Translations under genes and position numbers: made by a program
Origin: CAYRGS01 sp964423875
Lineage (GTDB): Bacteria > UBA8248 > JACPRG01 > G963555815
Direction: 5' to 3'
Length of the DNA stretch: 28,953 bases
NCBI GenBank assembly: GCA_964423875.1
Contig: CAYRGS010000040.1
Coordinates: forward strand, 1 to 28,953
In this document: piece by piece, positions 7,835 to 14,651 of the stretch
Position numbering within the stretch: position 1 is the first letter of the stretch
How the letters are laid out: every line of letters begins with the position of its first letter
Notes under the pieces: model-generated
Database searches by the model: none
Seen by the model: the letters and a program-made list of their open reading frames with translations, nothing else
What the model was told of the DNA's origin: nothing

Positions 7835-8191
7835 CTATTCGTATTCCGTCTGGGTCTCCGTCAGGTGAAGGTAGTCCTCCCTCACCGGGCTGAAGACATC
7901 CAGATTAAGGGCGGGCTCGTTTCCCAGGATGTCGGCGAAGTGAGTGACGTTGGGAAGGATGACGCAGAGGCTTCCCGGTCCCATCTCGTGGACCTCTTCC
8001 CCCACGGTGAAGCGGACCCGGCCCTTCAGGATGTACGCGAGCTGCTCGAAGGGATGGCTGTGCGGCCGCCTCTCCATGCCCGGCTGAAGCTCGTTGAGAA
8101 CCATCAGCGTTTGGGCCGACCGAAAACCCTTGCGGCGCACCCCGGGACGGACTTCTTCCCAGGGGAGATTGTCCCAGTGGTATGTGTTCAT
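7835..8191 (-). CDS. small single-domain cupin protein
   Basis: The protein has 118 residues with one cupin barrel. Motif 1 is GMERRPHSHPFEQLAYILKG (about residues 38-57), giving two His and one Glu as metal ligands. Motif 2 is LPNVTHFADILGN (about 79-91) with the third His. Substrate cannot be read from sequence. Cupins of this size include dioxygenases, isomerases, lyases and metabolite sensors. I chose the ATG at 8191, which begins MNTYHWDNLPW. The frame runs open for another 139 codons upstream, but that part is Arg/Ser-rich and does not look coding. It is first in the minus-strand cupin-rhodanese-gcvT unit, and divergent from the molybdenum hydroxylase gene. Confidence 0.8.
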   Translation of the reverse strand: MNTYHWDNLPWEEVRPGVRRKGFRSAQTLMVLNELQPGMERRPHSHPFEQLAYILKGRVRFTVGEEVHEMGPGSLCVILPNVTHFADILGNEPALNLDVFSPVREDYLHLTETQTEYE

Positions 8192-8436
8192 GTGTCTGTC
8201 CGGAATTCTTTCGTGGGTGGTGTTTCTCAGGCCCTCGTATGAATGGACTGATGATCCGGTTCGCCGGACGGCTCGGGATTCAGTGTGCGCCCGACTCGAC
8301 CGAGTCACCGCCCGCCGCGACCGGAATGGATGCCTGAGACGGAAGGACGAATCGAACTCAAAACCCCCATAGATTACCGCCCGGGCCGGGGCTTGACAAC
8401 CAAATATTTCAGACATGAGGCGGATCGCTGGTTTAA

Positions 8437-8466
8437 TTTCCGTTACAAACGCTCGAATAACGGAAA
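8437..8466. promoter_or_regulatory. 9-bp dyad, likely regulator site
   Basis: TTTCCGTTA (8437-8445) and TAACGGAAA (8458-8466) are perfect inverted copies separated by 12 nt. The dyad ends 5 bp upstream of a TTGACG -35 box, the usual place for an activator site. It lacks a T-tract on either strand, so it is not a terminator. It lies in the divergent region between the cupin and molybdenum hydroxylase genes. Confidence 0.5.
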
Positions 8467-8471
8467 AAGTC

Positions 8472-8499
8472 TTGACGTGCTCAGAATTGCGGATAAATA
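8472..8499 (+). promoter_or_regulatory. sigma70-like promoter
   Basis: TTGACG (8472-8477) is followed after 16 bp by TAAATA (8494-8499). Five of six -35 bases match the consensus, and the -10 is weaker. Transcription should begin near 8506. It then meets the strong hairpin terminator at 8518-8578 within a few bases. Confidence 0.5.
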
Positions 8500-8505
8500 A
8501 GTTTT

Positions 8506-8578
8506 TGTCTACGATCTGACCCCGCTGCATGGGTGACTTCCCGTCTGCCCTCCAGCCCATGCGGTGGGGTCTTTTTTT
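8506..8578 (+). ncRNA. candidate small RNA or transcription attenuator
   Basis: The segment from the predicted transcription start to the end of the T-tract would give an RNA of about 73 nt. It is almost entirely one hairpin, with a 22-nt loop holding CCCTCC (8548-8553), complementary to Shine-Dalgarno sites. It could be a stand-alone sRNA with an anti-SD loop, or a leader that limits read-through into the molybdenum hydroxylase gene. Both are inference. It matches no riboswitch consensus I know. Confidence 0.35.
8518..8578 (+). terminator. strong Rho-independent terminator
   Basis: A 16-bp stem (8518-8533 with 8556-8571) has only Watson-Crick pairs and two G-U pairs, and is directly followed by seven T residues (8572-8578). 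It acts on rightward transcripts. No intact gene ends just upstream. The only rightward source visible is the promoter at 8472-8499. Confidence 0.8.
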
Positions 8579-8610
8579 GCCTGAATCCCAAAATCCATCC
8601 GGTTTCATCC

Positions 8611-8760
8611 CCTGGCGGAGCCGTCGGGCAGGTCATGGCCCTCAATCACGCCGATGTGCTCCGCTCTCTGGTCCTGGTCTCGACCTGGGCGCGAGCGGAC
8701 GCCTATTTCCGGCGGTGCGTTTCTGTCCGGGACTTGACCGTTCGCGCTGGAGGGGCAGGC
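8611..8760 (+). pseudogene. remnant of an alpha/beta-hydrolase gene
   Basis: In one frame this stretch reads GGAVGQVMALNHADVLRSLV, then LVSTWARADAYFRR and VRDLTVRAGG. This is the strand and helix after the nucleophile elbow of alpha/beta-hydrolase-fold enzymes (usual form SMGGAIAQ...HPERVRSLVL). The elbow Ser-Met is replaced by Ser-Pro, there is no coding sequence for the N-terminal half, and the homology fades before 8800. It therefore looks like a decayed internal piece, about 50 codons long, left between the terminator and the molybdenum hydroxylase gene. Confidence 0.6.
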
Positions 8761-8837
8761 CGGCGGTTGAAATCCCGCGCCGTCGGCGGTAGGCTGGCGT
8801 TGTCCTGACCATTCCGCCAAGAGAATCCGGAGGAACC

Positions 8838-11114
8838 ATGTCCGAGTACACTGTGATCGGCAAACCCCTGCCCCAGGTAAACAGCCGGGAGAAGGTGTCG
8901 GGCGAGGCCCTCTACGTTCACGACATCGAGCGGCCCCGGATGCTCCACGCCAAGGTCCTGAGAAGCCCTCACCCCCATGCCCGGATCAAACGGATCGACC
9001 TTTCCCGCGCTCGCTCGGTCAAGGGCGTCAAGGCCGCCGCCGCCTTCGGCGACACGCCCGGTCTCGCGTGGGGTCCAATATACAAGGAGCACTACATTTT
9101 CGCCAAAGACCGGGTTCGCTACGTGGGCGAAGAGGTGGCGGCGGTCGCCGCCGCGGACGAGGACACGGCGACGGAGGCCCTGTCCCTCATCGACGTGGAG
9201 TACGAGCCCCTGCCCGCCGTTTTCGACACCGAGGAGGCCCTCGCGGAAGGCGCCCCGCTGATCCACGAAGATCGGCCGGGCAACCTGGCTCGGCACATCC
9301 ATATCGAGCGGGGCGACGTGGAGCGGGGCTTCGGGGAATCGGTGGCCGTTCACGAGGCGGTTTACGATAGCCCCCATCAGTTCCAGGCCTATATCGAGCC
9401 CATGGGTGCAGTGGCCGAGGTGGACAGCGGCGGACGGCTTATCGTCCACGCGGCGACGCAAAGCATTTACTTCACGCGCGAGCTCCTGTCCGAGGCCGTG
9501 GGGATTCCCCCTTCCAAGATCCGGGTGCTCCAACCGTTTATCGGAGGGGCCTTCGGCGGAAAGCTGAGCGAGGACCACGTTGCCCACATTGCGGCCTTCC
9601 TGGCGATGGAGACCCGGCGGCCCGTCCGGCTCATGAACAACCGGCTGGAGGAGTTTCAGGCCTCCCGGCCCCGCATGCCCGCCCGGGTGTATCTCAAGAT
9701 GGGCGTCCGGAAGGACGGGACCCTCGCGGCCAAAGAGACCCGAATCTACGGCAACAACGGGGCCTACAGTTGTCTCAGTCTGGAGGTCGTGCTCGTGACG
9801 GCGAACCGGATGGATTCCCTCTATCGCCAGGAGAACCTCCGGACCGACGCCTATCTGGCTTACACCAACCTGATCCCCACCGGCGCCTTTCGGGGTTTTG
9901 GAAACCCCCAGATGGCGTTCCCCCTGGAAAGCCACATGGACGTCCTGGCCGAGAGGCTGGGGATGGACCCGGTGGAGCTCCGCCTGCGCAACACCATCCG
10001 CACCGGCGAGACGAGCATCCATGGCTGGTACATCGGAAGCTGCGGGGTGGAGGAGTGCATCGAGAAGGCGACCGCCCGGATTGGCTGGACCGGGAGGCGG
10101 AAAGAAGGACCCGGCGCAGGAAAGATCCGGCGAGGGATCGGCGTGGCCTGCGGCATCCACGTGAGCGCCAATCGCCAGTTGGGAGATTGGGACGGCTCTT
10201 CGGTCGCCCTCAAGATCAACGAAGACGGCAAGGCCACCCTCATCTCCGGCGAGGGCGACATGGGCCAGGGCTCCCACACGATGATGACCCAAATCGTGGC
10301 CGAAGAACTGGGCATGACGCCCGAGGACGTGACGATCTCGGCTCCGGACACGGACTCCACGCCCTTCTGTTTCGGAGGGTTTGCCAGCCGGTTGACGATG
10401 CTGGCCGGAAACGCCGTGCGTCAGGCGGCGCGGGAGGCCCGGACCCAGTTGGTCGAAATCGCCGCGAGCCAACTGGAGGCGGACCCGGGGGACCTGACCT
10501 TGGCCGGGGGGTTCATCTCGGTCCGGGGTGCGCCCGACCGAAGGGTCGGCTTGGCCGACGCCGCCAGGGGCGCGATCTTCCGCCGAGGCGGCGAGGGGAT
10601 CTTCGCTCAAACCACCTGGGACCCGCCGATGACGGAAATGGCCGACAAGACCACGTATTTAGGAAACGTCGCCCCGGCCTACTCCTTCGTGTGCATGACG
10701 GTCGAAGTCGAGGTGGATGTCGAGACCGGGCAGGTGAAGCTCGCGCGGGTGGTCGCCGCCGATGACGTTGGCAAGGCCCTCAACCCCCTGACGGTGGAGG
10801 GGCAGATCCACGGCGAAGTGGTCCAGGGGGCGGCGCTGGCGCTCCTCGAGCACGTTGTCCACGAGGGTGGAGCCATGGCCAACGGAAACTTCGCCGACTA
10901 CGGTGTCCCGACGGCGGAATCCATTCCGATGGTGGAAAGCCTCCTGATCGAGCCCATCGACCCCAACGGGCCTTTCGGGGCGAAGGGGTGTTCGGAGACG
11001 GCGTTGGTCCCGGTGGGGGCGGCCATCGCCAACGCCATCTTTCACGCCGTGGGGGTTCGGGGGACGAAGCTCCCCGTCCGCCCCGCCGACCTGCTCACGG
11101 CGATGGGGAAATAG
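8838..11114 (+). CDS. molybdenum hydroxylase large subunit (xanthine dehydrogenase family)
   Basis: This is the molybdopterin-binding catalytic subunit of the xanthine oxidase family, which hydroxylates C-H bonds of aromatics, N-heterocycles or aldehydes with water as oxygen source. At 758 residues it has the size of stand-alone large subunits such as 4-hydroxybenzoyl-CoA reductase HcrA. The a/b hammerhead domain covers about 15-135. Cofactor loops are FIGGAFGGK (234-242), GAFRGFGNPQ (349-358), GEGDMGQGSH (471-480) and GAKGCSE (714-720), where E720 is the expected catalytic base. The usual KGxGE is KGCSE here. A GGAGGA site precedes the ATG. The [2Fe-2S] and FAD subunits are absent from the window. 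LigB-like and LigA-like genes follow, which suggests hydroxylation before ring cleavage. Confidence 0.88.
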   Translation: MSEYTVIGKPLPQVNSREKVSGEALYVHDIERPRMLHAKVLRSPHPHARIKRIDLSRARSVKGVKAAAAFGDTPGLAWGPIYKEHYIFAKDRVRYVGEEVAAVAAADEDTATEALSLIDVEYEPLPAVFDTEEALAEGAPLIHEDRPGNLARHIHIERGDVERGFGESVAVHEAVYDSPHQFQAYIEPMGAVAEVDSGGRLIVHAATQSIYFTRELLSEAVGIPPSKIRVLQPFIGGAFGGKLSEDHVAHIAAFLAMETRRPVRLMNNRLEEFQASRPRMPARVYLKMGVRKDGTLAAKETRIYGNNGAYSCLSLEVVLVTANRMDSLYRQENLRTDAYLAYTNLIPTGAFRGFGNPQMAFPLESHMDVLAERLGMDPVELRLRNTIRTGETSIHGWYIGSCGVEECIEKATARIGWTGRRKEGPGAGKIRRGIGVACGIHVSANRQLGDWDGSSVALKINEDGKATLISGEGDMGQGSHTMMTQIVAEELGMTPEDVTISAPDTDSTPFCFGGFASRLTMLAGNAVRQAAREARTQLVEIAASQLEADPGDLTLAGGFISVRGAPDRRVGLADAARGAIFRRGGEGIFAQTTWDPPMTEMADKTTYLGNVAPAYSFVCMTVEVEVDVETGQVKLARVVAADDVGKALNPLTVEGQIHGEVVQGAALALLEHVVHEGGAMANGNFADYGVPTAESIPMVESLLIEPIDPNGPFGAKGCSETALVPVGAAIANAIFHAVGVRGTKLPVRPADLLTAMGK

Positions 11115-11163
11115 GGCCGGGGGGTCGCGGCGGCGGAATCCCGCGGGTGGAGAACCCGGGCGC

Positions 11164-11212
11164 GGACTGGATGGACCGGAAGAGGGCGTGCGGTCCTCGA
11201 GGGGTCCAGTCC
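11164..11212 (+). terminator. stem-loop between hydroxylase and LigB genes
   Basis: GGACTGGA (11164-11171) pairs with TCCAGTCC (11205-11212), and inside it GGACC (11173-11177) pairs with GGTCC (11192-11196). The trailing CTTCTTT is only partly T-rich. It may be a leaky terminator or an mRNA-stabilising hairpin that sets the ratio of hydroxylase to dioxygenase, 25 bp before the LigB start. Confidence 0.4.
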
Positions 11213-11237
11213 CTTCTTTCATGAGGATCCGAATCAA

Positions 11238-12035
11238 ATGGGTGAGATCATTTCCGCGTATGCGGCCTCCCACGCGCCCCAAATCCTTGTTCGGCCAAAG
11301 AACGAGCGGAGGGAGTGGGTCGAGGAGGTCCATGCGGGCTACAACCGGATGCGGGACGAGCTGAAGGCCCTGCGGCCGGACGCCTTGTTTGTCATCAGTA
11401 ACGACCACATGGAGTCTTTCTTTGCCGAGGGCTACCCGACGTTCGCGATCTATGCCGGCGAGACCGTTTTTGGGACGTTCGGCGAGCGGTACGATCGGGA
11501 TTACAAGGTTCACGCCCCCCTGGCGAACGCCCTGTTCGAGCACTGCATAGAGGCCGATTTCGATCCGACCCTCTGTAAGCGGGGATCGATGGGCCACGGG
11601 TTCGTCGTCCCGCTCCATTTTGTTCTCCGGGACGTGGAGATCCCCATCATCCCGATCTTCGTGAACGCCTACGCCGTCCCCCAGCCCAAGCCCGCCCGCT
11701 GCTACGCCTTCGGCCGGGCCCTGGGCGAGTGCGTTGCGAACCGCCCCGAGCGGGTGGCGGTGCTCGCGACCGGCGGCATGAGCCATTACCCGGGGACGGA
11801 CAAGTATCCCCAACCCAACCACGACGCGGACCGCCGCTATCTGGAGATGCTGACCGGGGACCGGGCCGCCGAGTTCGGACAGGTGACCTCTGAGGAGCTG
11901 GACGAGACGGGCAACCCGGAGCTGAGGTCCTGGGTCACGGCCCTTGGAATGATGGGGGGCGGGACGGCCGAGCTTGTGACCTATCAGGCGAGCTGGCACA
12001 TCGGCTTCGGGGTGATCCGCTGGCCATTGAATTGA
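11238..12035 (+). CDS. LigB-like class III extradiol ring-cleavage dioxygenase
   Basis: This is the catalytic subunit of a non-heme Fe(II) extradiol dioxygenase of the protocatechuate 4,5-dioxygenase (LigB) superfamily. Its 265 residues keep the catalytic set in the expected places: H12 (ASHAPQ), H57 (SNDHMESF) and E245 (GTAELVTYQ) as iron ligands, and H183 (GGMSHYPG) as the acid/base. The tail VTYQASWHIGFG is typical. Known members open protocatechuate, gallate, aminophenol or dihydroxyphenyl substrates, and the substrate here is not readable. The start is ATG with GAGGAT 8 nt upstream. It is followed after 22 bp by a LigA-like subunit, so the pair probably forms an alpha-beta enzyme. Confidence 0.9.
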   Translation: MGEIISAYAASHAPQILVRPKNERREWVEEVHAGYNRMRDELKALRPDALFVISNDHMESFFAEGYPTFAIYAGETVFGTFGERYDRDYKVHAPLANALFEHCIEADFDPTLCKRGSMGHGFVVPLHFVLRDVEIPIIPIFVNAYAVPQPKPARCYAFGRALGECVANRPERVAVLATGGMSHYPGTDKYPQPNHDADRRYLEMLTGDRAAEFGQVTSEELDETGNPELRSWVTALGMMGGGTAELVTYQASWHIGFGVIRWPLN

Positions 12036-12057
12036 ATTCGCTGGGAGGACATCCACC

Positions 12058-12375
12058 GTGGCGTTTTGCGCGACACTGATCAACGAAAATTCCGCCTTGA
12101 ATCGCGTCTTCGAGAAGGTGATGCACGATCCCGAGTTTCGGACGCTTTTCGTCGAGGACCGGGACAAGGCCGTTGCCCCGTTCAACCTCACCGTCAAGGA
12201 GCACGAGGCCCTCGACACCTTGAAGCCCACAAATCTCGTCCCCCTGGGCGCCCACCCGATGATTGTCGTCATGGCGCTCTGGCGGTTGGAGCTCGAAGGG
12301 CTTCTGCCTTCTTACACGCCCTACGGCGTCGTCAAATCCACCGACCCGGCCGACCCGGAGTACACGTATTACTGA
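12058..12375 (+). CDS. LigA-like dioxygenase small subunit
   Basis: This 105-residue helical protein resembles the alpha subunit of protocatechuate 4,5-dioxygenase. Its core LNRVFEKVMHDPEFRTLFVE (about residues 14-33) and LTVKEHEALDTLKPTNLVPL leads into the conserved LGAHP motif (about 63-67). The small subunit lids the LigB active site and contributes to substrate specificity. The start is GTG, with GGGAGG 9-10 nt upstream. Fewer than 25 bp separate it from the LigB-like gene, so the two are surely co-transcribed. Confidence 0.82.
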   Translation: MAFCATLINENSALNRVFEKVMHDPEFRTLFVEDRDKAVAPFNLTVKEHEALDTLKPTNLVPLGAHPMIVVMALWRLELEGLLPSYTPYGVVKSTDPADPEYTYY

Positions 12376-12479
12376 GGCCGGCAGATAGTCCCGGCTTACA
12401 GATCAGGATGTTTGCGCAAGATTTGAGGAGCTTGGAAATCCGACTTGGCCGTGGGAATTTCCTGCAAAAACCCCTCGTG

Positions 12480-12492
12480 GAGGCTTGGCCTC
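12480..12492. repeat. GAGGC-TTG-GCCTC mini-palindrome, copy 1
   Basis: GAGGC (12480-12484), a TTG loop and GCCTC (12488-12492) form a tiny hairpin. It lies between the convergent LigA-like and MFS genes. The same sequence, extended by TC and GA, recurs at 15508-15524, so it appears to be a dispersed element. Confidence 0.45.
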
Positions 12493-12513
12493 GACGTGGG
12501 GTTCCACTTCCTT

Positions 12514-13752
12514 TCAGCTGATAGCCATCCGCCCCCGAAGCCCCAGGGCGCAGGCCGCCGCCCCCGCCAGCAGGACCGCGCCGATCAGGAATGCCTCGTC
12601 GTACCTGCCCAGGGCCTCGTAGACCAACCCCCCGGTCAAGGGCCCCGAGAACGCGCCCAGGTAATGCACGAAAATCAGATAGCCGTACAGCGTTCCGAAG
12701 GACTTCGGGCCGTACAGCTCGCGCGTGGCGGCGGAGGTGACGGGGTTCGAGCCGAACAGGACGAATCCGTAAAACACCATGAAGACGTAAAGCGGCGCGG
12801 CGCTCCGGCTCATCATCAGGAGCACGAACCCCGCCGCGCGGACGGCGTAAATCGCCGCCAGCGGGATTGTCCGGCCCGCCCGGTCCGACCACCATGCCAG
12901 CGACACTGTCCCCGCCAGGCTGATCCCGCCCGCTGCCCCCAGGATGTTGGCCGCCGTCTGATCGGCAACGCCGAGGCCGATGGCGAAGAGCGGGAAGTGG
13001 AAGAACAGGAGGAAGTCGGTGAATCCGCAGGCGAAGTAGGTTCCCGAAAGCAGCCAGAAGGGCATCGTCCGAAGGGCCTGCCGCACGGGAACGTTGATGG
13101 AGGCGCCCGGAGGGTCTGTTTCCGGGACCTCCCCGTCGCCGCCGGAATCTTCGGTCCGGTCCCGCAAGAGCGCCCACAGGAGGGGGACCACCACCACGAA
13201 CATCCCCGCGCCGAGAATCCGGAACGCCGCGCGCCAGGACCATTCCAGGATCAGGAACTGAATGAAAGGGGTCAGGATCAGTCCGCCGGCGCTGAGGCCG
13301 GCGAAGGCGATCCCGATGGCCGCTCCCCGGCGTCGATCGAACCACGGGGCGATCACGTTGCTCACCGAGACCAGGGAGGAGAACCCGTATCCCGCCGCCA
13401 TCACCAGGCTGAACGTGAGGTAAATGAAGGCCACACCGGGCGCGAAGCCGCTCAGGAAAAGGCCGAGCCCCATCAGCGCGATTCCGGACCGGATGACGCG
13501 GGACGTGCCGAATTTCCCCATCGCCCATCCGATGGCAAGCTGCGTCAGCGCGATGACGACGATGGCGGCGGAGGACACCAGGGAGACCGCCGTCCGGCCC
13601 AGGCCGAACTCCGCCAAAAGGGGTTTGAAGAAGACACCGAAGCTGTGCCAGATCCCCGCCGAGAAGAAAAGGGTGATGAAACCGCCGGCCACCACCGCCC
13701 ACGGCCGGAGGACGCTTCCGTGATCCGGGCGATTCCCGCCTTGGTAAGACAA
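12514..13752 (-). CDS. MFS transporter, monocarboxylate/OFA-like
   Basis: This 412-residue carrier has about 12 membrane helices. The first is VVAGGFITLFFSAGIWHSFGVFF-like, the usual opening of the oxalate/formate and monocarboxylate (OFA/MCT) branch (GxxxSFGVFFKPLLAEFGLGR). The loop between helices 2 and 3 carries GWAMGKFGTSRV, the MFS G-x-x-x-D/G-R/K-x-G motif. An APWFDRRRGAAIGIAFAG block follows helix 4, and a central hydrophilic loop lies at about 195-220. The substrate is probably a small organic acid anion, by family only. The start is TTG at 13752 with GGAG 9 nt upstream. It follows the metallo-hydrolase gene by 21 bp on the same strand and may import the substrate or export a product of the neighbouring dioxygenase cluster. 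Confidence 0.85.
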   Translation of the reverse strand: MSYQGGNRPDHGSVLRPWAVVAGGFITLFFSAGIWHSFGVFFKPLLAEFGLGRTAVSLVSSAAIVVIALTQLAIGWAMGKFGTSRVIRSGIALMGLGLFLSGFAPGVAFIYLTFSLVMAAGYGFSSLVSVSNVIAPWFDRRRGAAIGIAFAGLSAGGLILTPFIQFLILEWSWRAAFRILGAGMFVVVVPLLWALLRDRTEDSGGDGEVPETDPPGASINVPVRQALRTMPFWLLSGTYFACGFTDFLLFFHFPLFAIGLGVADQTAANILGAAGGISLAGTVSLAWWSDRAGRTIPLAAIYAVRAAGFVLLMMSRSAAPLYVFMVFYGFVLFGSNPVTSAATRELYGPKSFGTLYGYLIFVHYLGAFSGPLTGGLVYEALGRYDEAFLIGAVLLAGAAACALGLRGRMAIS

Positions 13753-13773
13753 AAAAAGACTCCGGGAGCGGCC

Positions 13774-14415
13774 CTATTCGTCCTGCCGCTCGAGGGCCAA
13801 CAAGAAGGGGTTGGCGGCGCGTTCCTGCCGGATGCTCGTCGAGGGCCCGTGTCCCGGGTGAACCACGACGGCGTCGTCCAGCGTGAGGATCTTCGTTTTG
13901 AGGGTCTCCATCAGCGTCTCGTGGTCCGCGCCGGGAAGGTCCGTCCGGCCGATGGAGCCTGCGAACAGGACGTCTCCGCCGATCAGCCGGTCGGGGAAGA
14001 GGTAGCCCAGGCTGCCGGGACTGTGGCCGGGCATGTGGACGGCGGTGAAGGCAATGTCCCCCAGCGTGAAGCGGTCGCCCGGCAGAGGGTGGTGGGTGAC
14101 CCGGGGCGTTTCAAACGGACCGAGGCCGTACGCCTTGGCGGACTCCTGAAGGCGGTCGAGCAGAAACCCGTCATCCGGGTGGAGATAGAAGTCCACGCCC
14201 GTCTCCCGCTGGATGCGGCCCACCGCCCCTACGTGGTCCATGTGGCCGTGGGTGTTGATGATCCGGGTAAGGCGGAGGTCCTTTTGCGAGATCGCCGCGA
14301 GGATGCGCTCGGCCTCGTCGCCGGGATCGAACAGAATGGCCTCGCCAGATTTCTCATCGCCCAGCAGATAGCAATTTTCCTCAAACGCTCCGACCGTCAG
14401 ACATTCAAGGTTCAA
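13774..14415 (-). CDS. metallo-beta-lactamase-fold hydrolase (glyoxalase II-like)
   Basis: This 213-residue MBL-fold enzyme starts LNLECLTVGAFEENCYLLGD, the standard opening of the small glyoxalase II-like family (usually V-G-x-F-x-E-N-C-Y). Metal ligands are THGHMDH (55-61), the His of HMPGHSPGSLG, the Asp of GGDVLFAGSIGRTDLPG and the His of VVHPGHGPST. It lacks the C-terminal helical domain of true glyoxalase II, so it may be a generic thioesterase, a persulfide dioxygenase relative or another hydrolase. I chose TTG 14415 because GGAGGG lies about 10 nt upstream and homologues begin here. The longer open frame to 14502 adds a non-homologous Arg-rich stretch. Confidence 0.87.
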   Translation of the reverse strand: MNLECLTVGAFEENCYLLGDEKSGEAILFDPGDEAERILAAISQKDLRLTRIINTHGHMDHVGAVGRIQRETGVDFYLHPDDGFLLDRLQESAKAYGLGPFETPRVTHHPLPGDRFTLGDIAFTAVHMPGHSPGSLGYLFPDRLIGGDVLFAGSIGRTDLPGADHETLMETLKTKILTLDDAVVVHPGHGPSTSIRQERAANPFLLALERQDE

Positions 14416-14477
14416 CGCGGCGGCTCCCTCCGCTTCGGTATGAGCATTCTCCCTTCGGGTCGCGGCCCGATGCGGCG

Positions 14478-14492
14478 CCCCCCCCTCCCCCC
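14478..14492. repeat. G6-A-G6 motif (C8-T-C6 on this strand)
   Basis: This is one of several copies of the 13-mer GGGGGGAGGGGGG. Here it lies 63 bp upstream of the hydrolase start, on the coding strand. Other exact copies are at 15838-15850 (C strand, inside the long C tract), 18568-18580, 18703-18715, 25116-25128 (C strand) and 28339-28351. Confidence 0.6.
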
Positions 14493-14651
14493 TTACCCGC
14501 ACGCGGCGGCCGGGCGGGCAATCTGCCGGGATCCGCGAGGCGTCCTGATTGTATCAGAGACGGCTCGACGGAAGAACGAAGACCCGGCCTCGGGCTCCCC
14601 CCCCCCGTCATGGGCTTGGAGGGTCCGGCCGTCGGCCGGGAGGGGGGAGGC

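Noticed and set aside
8393..8421. Perfect TTGACA as a second promoter before the molybdenum hydroxylase gene
   Set aside because: The -10 position (about 8415-8421) reads TGAGGC, and no good hexamer lies 15-19 bp away.
8192..8608. N-terminal extension of the cupin (frame open to 8608)
   Set aside because: The added 139 residues are Arg/Ser-rich without a fold, cupins of this type start where I placed the ATG, and the extension would cover the promoter-terminator region.
8380..8837. Molybdenum-cofactor or purine riboswitch upstream of the hydroxylase gene
   Set aside because: The region has a dyad and a terminator, but none of the conserved core bases of those riboswitch classes that I know.
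8703..10610. A 635-codon minus-strand frame
   Set aside because: It is antisense to the molybdenum hydroxylase gene, which has all cofactor motifs.
10659..12272. A 537-codon minus-strand frame
   Set aside because: It spans three plus-strand genes in antisense and has no recognisable domain.
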